The notes beneath the pieces were generated by a model. That model did no database searches, had not been told where the DNA came from, and was given only the letters and a program-made list of their open reading frames with translations. A stretch of DNA of 64,000 bases from Trifolium pratense (taxonomy: Eukaryota > Streptophyta > Magnoliopsida > Fabales > Fabaceae): contig NC_060065.1 of NCBI RefSeq assembly GCF_020283565.1, positions 23,920,409 to 23,984,408 on the forward strand. Reading direction: 5' to 3'. Each line of letters starts with the position of its first letter. Positions within the stretch are counted from its first letter, which is position 1. The translations under genes were made by a program, and so were the position numbers. Shown here piece after piece: positions 60,042 through 64,000 of the stretch.

Positions 60042-60494
60042 TGTTGGAGATTAGGGTAGGGTTTGGAAAACTAACGAGAGAGAAAGAAGGTGTGTTGGAG
60101 GTTTAGAGAGAATATGAAAGTGTAGGTTGTGAAAGTGAGAAGTGTGCAAGTGTATTGTGTAAGTTTTATTTAAATGCACACAGTTAACACGAAAATAGCA
60201 AATTTGGGAAGTTACGCTAATTGACAGAAAGTTGAATACCAAAAGTCATCATTAACCACCCACTACCTGACACACGTAGACCACGTGCAGAAATTTACTC
60301 GGTAACTGCTATTTTAATGGACAACTGTTCAGCAGTGAATACTAAACGTTTCCCACTTAAATAGTTCAGAGCCTCTGAGTTATTTAAAATTCTCTATCAG
60401 AGTTAGGTACTTCAGAGCTTGTGTTTCAGATGATCTGAATCATAAGTTCTGATATACTTAACTTCTTACACTTTAATTGCCAAAAAAAAAATTT
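60042..60494 (-). other. Pol-to-env spacer of S2
   Basis: 453 bp non-coding, closely matching 52141-52591 in reverse, including the pyrimidine tract ahead of the env-like ATG. Confidence 0.7.
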
Positions 60495-62561
60495 TCATTC
60501 AGAGATTGAAAACATGTTCAGATGTTTCTTAATAAAATCAAATCTTTCAACAGGTAAGGCTTTAGTAAATATGTCAGCCCATTGATTTTCAGTATCAACA
60601 AACTTAATATCTATAATGCCTCTCTGAACATAATCTCTGATAAAATGGTGTTTAATTTCAATATGTTTGGCTCTAGAGTGTAGAATAGGATTTTTAGATA
60701 AATGAATGGCTGCAGTATTATCACAATATAAAGGAATATTGTTGCTGCTTACCTGATAATCTTCTAACTGATATTTTAACCAGAGTAGTTGTGTACAACA
60801 CTTAGCTGCTGAAATGTATTCTGCTTCTGCTGTAGACAAAGCTATAGTAGTTTGTCTCTTACTAGCCCAGGAGATAAGGTTTTCACCAACAAATTGACAA
60901 TTGCCACTTGTGGATTTTCTTTCAATTTTATCTCCAGCATAGTCAGCATCACAGAATCCATTTAGCACATAATCATTGGATTTCTTATAGAGAAGTCCAA
61001 GATTAGTTGTTCCCTTCAGATATCTAAAGATTCTCTTTACAGCTGTAAGATGAGATTCTCTAGGATCTGACTGGAATCTTGCACATAAGCATACACTGAA
61101 TAAAATATCTGGTCTAGAGGCTGTCAGATAGAGTAAGGAACCAATCATACCTCTGTAGACCTTTTGATCTACTTTTCCTTCATCATCTGACTTGCTCATG
61201 TTGGTAGTTGAGTGCATAGGAGTGTTCATTATCTTGCAGTCATCTAGATTGAACTTCTTCAGAAGTTCCTTGGTATATTTTGATTGATGAACATAAGTTC
61301 CTTCCTTCTTCTGATTGATTTGAATTCCAAGAAAGAATTTCAATTCTCCCATCATGCTCATTTCAAATTCATCCTGCATTATCTTAGAAAAATTCTTGCA
61401 CAAGGAAGCATTAGTTGAACCAAAAATAATATCATCAACATAAATTTGAATGATTAAAATGTCTTCTTTAGTTGTTTTTCTAAAGAGTGTGCAGTCAACC
61501 TTTCCTTTTTCAAAACCCTTTTCAAGAAGGAAATTACTGAGTCTATCATACCAAGCTCTTGGAGCTTGTTTCAGACCATACAGTGATTTCTTCAATTTAA
61601 AAACATGTTCTGGGTTTGAGACATCTTCAAAACCAGGAGGTTGCTTAACATACACTTCTTCAGAAATGAAACCATTTAAGAAGGCACTTTTAACATCCAT
61701 CTGATACAAGGTTATTCCATGATTAACAGCATAAGATAGAAGTAACCTGATTGCTTCAAGTCTAGCAACTGGTGCAAAGGTTTCAGTATAGTCAATCCCC
61801 TCTTGTTGACTATAACCTTGTGCAACCAATCTAGCCTTGTTTCTTACCACTTCACCTTGTTCATTCAGCTTGTTTCTGAATACCCATTTTGTTCCAATAA
61901 TGTTCTTGTGTGAAGGTTTAGGCACTAGAGTCCATACATCATTCCTTTGAAATTGATTCAGCTCTTCTTGCATTGCTACAATCCAAGCATCATCTTTCAG
62001 AGCTTCATCAATCTTTGAAGGTTCCATCATTGAGATAAAACCAACTAAAGATTCCTCATTTCTTAGTTGAGATCTTGTCTTCCTTGGACTATCCTTGTTG
62101 CCTAAGATCAGTTCCTCTGGATGTGATGATTTGTATTTGAAGGTATTTCTTGGGGGCTCATCATCTTCAGACTCATCAATATCAGGTTCAGCAGTTGCTT
62201 CAGTTCTTTGTTGTTCAGAGTCTGTAGGAACTGTTATATTCAGAGGTTCTTCAGAGAATGGATGTTCTGAGTAGTTTGGAATATCTGAATATTGATCCTC
62301 TGATACCTGAAATCTAGACAAACCTTCCACAAGCTCTGACACTTGGTCAGGCTCTTTGTCATCAAATTTGACATGCATACTTTCTTCCACAGTGTGTGTT
62401 TCAGAAATATACAGTCTGTATGCTTTTGAGCGTTCAGAGTATCCTATAAAAATACCCTTATAACCTCTAGCATCAAATTTCTTTAGATGGACTTTGTTAT
62501 TTAAGATGTAACACGTACATCCAAACTGATGAAAATAAGAAATATCAGGTTTTCTTCCTTT
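60495..62561 (-). CDS. Sirevirus Pol of S2, C-terminal part (partial at sequence gap)
   Basis: Open from the gap edge ([18 protein letters not shown]) through the end of integrase, RT ([22 protein letters not shown]) and RNase H ([22 protein letters not shown]) to the stop at 60495. It is almost the same as the S1 protein; differences seen include I for V at '[11 protein letters not shown]' and F for L at 'LLKKFNLDD'. Protease and most of integrase fall in the N gap. Confidence 0.88.
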   Translation of the reverse strand, partial: KGRKPDISYFHQFGCTCYILNNKVHLKKFDARGYKGIFIGYSERSKAYRLYISETHTVEESMHVKFDDKEPDQVSELVEGLSRFQVSEDQYSDIPNYSEHPFSEEPLNITVPTDSEQQRTEATAEPDIDESEDDEPPRNTFKYKSSHPEELILGNKDSPRKTRSQLRNEESLVGFISMMEPSKIDEALKDDAWIVAMQEELNQFQRNDVWTLVPKPSHKNIIGTKWVFRNKLNEQGEVVRNKARLVAQGYSQQEGIDYTETFAPVARLEAIRLLLSYAVNHGITLYQMDVKSAFLNGFISEEVYVKQPPGFEDVSNPEHVFKLKKSLYGLKQAPRAWYDRLSNFLLEKGFEKGKVDCTLFRKTTKEDILIIQIYVDDIIFGSTNASLCKNFSKIMQDEFEMSMMGELKFFLGIQINQKKEGTYVHQSKYTKELLKKFNLDDCKIMNTPMHSTTNMSKSDDEGKVDQKVYRGMIGSLLYLTASRPDILFSVCLCARFQSDPRESHLTAVKRIFRYLKGTTNLGLLYKKSNDYVLNGFCDADYAGDKIERKSTSGNCQFVGENLISWASKRQTTIALSTAEAEYISAAKCCTQLLWLKYQLEDYQVSSNNIPLYCDNTAAIHLSKNPILHSRAKHIEIKHHFIRDYVQRGIIDIKFVDTENQWADIFTKALPVERFDFIKKHLNMFSISE

Positions 62562-63561
62562 NNNNNNNNNNNNNNNNNNNNNNNNNNNNNNNNNNNNNNN
62601 NNNNNNNNNNNNNNNNNNNNNNNNNNNNNNNNNNNNNNNNNNNNNNNNNNNNNNNNNNNNNNNNNNNNNNNNNNNNNNNNNNNNNNNNNNNNNNNNNNNN
62701 NNNNNNNNNNNNNNNNNNNNNNNNNNNNNNNNNNNNNNNNNNNNNNNNNNNNNNNNNNNNNNNNNNNNNNNNNNNNNNNNNNNNNNNNNNNNNNNNNNNN
62801 NNNNNNNNNNNNNNNNNNNNNNNNNNNNNNNNNNNNNNNNNNNNNNNNNNNNNNNNNNNNNNNNNNNNNNNNNNNNNNNNNNNNNNNNNNNNNNNNNNNN
62901 NNNNNNNNNNNNNNNNNNNNNNNNNNNNNNNNNNNNNNNNNNNNNNNNNNNNNNNNNNNNNNNNNNNNNNNNNNNNNNNNNNNNNNNNNNNNNNNNNNNN
63001 NNNNNNNNNNNNNNNNNNNNNNNNNNNNNNNNNNNNNNNNNNNNNNNNNNNNNNNNNNNNNNNNNNNNNNNNNNNNNNNNNNNNNNNNNNNNNNNNNNNN
63101 NNNNNNNNNNNNNNNNNNNNNNNNNNNNNNNNNNNNNNNNNNNNNNNNNNNNNNNNNNNNNNNNNNNNNNNNNNNNNNNNNNNNNNNNNNNNNNNNNNNN
63201 NNNNNNNNNNNNNNNNNNNNNNNNNNNNNNNNNNNNNNNNNNNNNNNNNNNNNNNNNNNNNNNNNNNNNNNNNNNNNNNNNNNNNNNNNNNNNNNNNNNN
63301 NNNNNNNNNNNNNNNNNNNNNNNNNNNNNNNNNNNNNNNNNNNNNNNNNNNNNNNNNNNNNNNNNNNNNNNNNNNNNNNNNNNNNNNNNNNNNNNNNNNN
63401 NNNNNNNNNNNNNNNNNNNNNNNNNNNNNNNNNNNNNNNNNNNNNNNNNNNNNNNNNNNNNNNNNNNNNNNNNNNNNNNNNNNNNNNNNNNNNNNNNNNN
63501 NNNNNNNNNNNNNNNNNNNNNNNNNNNNNNNNNNNNNNNNNNNNNNNNNNNNNNNNNNNNN
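62562..63561. other. Assembly gap of exactly 1,000 N
   Basis: Round length suggests a scaffolding spacer of unknown true size. Long ORFs spanning it are artefacts. Sequence on the two sides is unrelated (Sirevirus pol and satellite). Confidence 0.99.
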
Positions 63562-64000
63562 ATATAAACGACCCTAAAATAGGCCAAAAACCATAAAAAC
63601 AACTACAATCAATAAAATTGGCCAAAAACTTATTAAACGACCCTAAAATAGGCGAAAAACCATAAAAACAACTACACACACCAACATTGGCCAAAAACTA
63701 TATAAACGACCTAAAATAGGGCAAAAACCATAAAAAACAACTACAAACACTAAAAATTGGCCAAAATCCATATAAACGACCCTAAAATAGGCCAAAAACC
63801 ATAAAAACGACTACGAACACTAAAATAGGCCATAACCCATAAAAACGACTACAAACACCTAAATTGCCAAAAACAAAAAACGTACATAAAATAGGCCAAA
63901 AACATTAAAAACCACTACAAACACTAAAATTTGCCAAAAACCATATAAACGACCTAAAATAGGCCAAAAACCATAAAAATGACTACAAACACTAAAAATG
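63562..64000. repeat. Tandem satellite, 69-bp unit
   Basis: Unit starts recur at 63566, 63635, 63704 and 63774. The consensus includes AAACGACCCTAAAATAGGCC, AAAAACCATAAAAACAACTA and CAAACACTAAAATTGGCC. At least six copies with scattered substitutions and one-base indels, running off the window. Confidence 0.9.

Noticed and set aside
62501..63694. Long ORFs spanning the N gap
   Set aside because: They are open only because N's contain no stops; the two sides are unrelated sequences.
63562..64000. Tandem 69-bp repeats as a CRISPR-like array
   Set aside because: Whole units repeat, without unique spacers.

Overview
This is a plant nuclear window, most likely from a repeat-rich legume. That view rests on plant-type introns, plant LTR retrotransposons whose primer sites match initiator-Met tRNA, an Ogre/Tat-like LTR, Sirevirus copia elements and tRNA-derived SINEs. 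The species cannot be fixed from sequence alone. Only one cellular gene is supported: the 5' two-thirds or so of a JMJ14/JMJ18-type (KDM5/JARID1 class) histone H3K4 demethylase. It lies on the minus strand at 51-2948 and runs off the left edge. Nearly everything else is transposable-element sequence.

Region by region. 1-3.4 kb: the demethylase gene, seven coding exons visible, plus its 5' flank. 3.7-6.2 kb: a dense run of small elements: one Tourist-like MITE (TTA duplications), one hAT-like MITE (8-bp duplications), two Stowaway-like MITEs and several tRNA-derived SINE relics. 6.55-8.88 kb: a 5'-truncated LINE with 9-bp target-site duplications, split by an 879-bp Tourist-like element. 10.15-20.41 kb: a second LINE (RT, zinc-binding and RNase H pieces), split by a 1,011-bp Tourist-like element and by a non-coding large LTR retrotransposon (LARD) whose 3' LTR is cut off; its 5' side is occluded by the next element.

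20.4-36.7 kb: the 3' end of an Ogre/Tat-like element on the minus strand (3' LTR, polypurine tract, long minisatellite-rich untranslated region). It carries a complete TR-GAG-type element (22640-28480, perfect 5-bp duplications, near-identical LTRs) and a 3.8-kb solo LTR (30286-34102, perfect 5-bp duplications). 36.7-45.4 kb: two further non-coding gypsy-type elements nested in one another. 45.4-62.6 kb: two Sirevirus (Ty1/copia) elements facing each other. The plus copy has LTR, gag, pol and an env-like ORF; the minus copy has its 3' LTR, multiple polypurine tracts, a frameshifted env-like ORF and partial pol, and is cut by a 1,000-N gap. 63.6-64 kb: a 69-bp tandem satellite.

The most unusual items are: (i) a small broken ORF antisense to the Sirevirus 3' region with a basic N-terminus and an acidic tail bearing two SUMO-interaction-like motifs; (ii) repeated hairpins with differing but self-complementary stems and similar loops in the Ogre-like 3' region; (iii) LTRs of one family carrying different minisatellites at the same site; (iv) an LTR in the inverted Sirevirus pair flanked on one side by a polypurine tract and on the other by a stub of primer-binding-site leader. 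Excising either Tourist-like element in a LINE restores the LINE reading frame exactly, so the order of insertions can be read directly.
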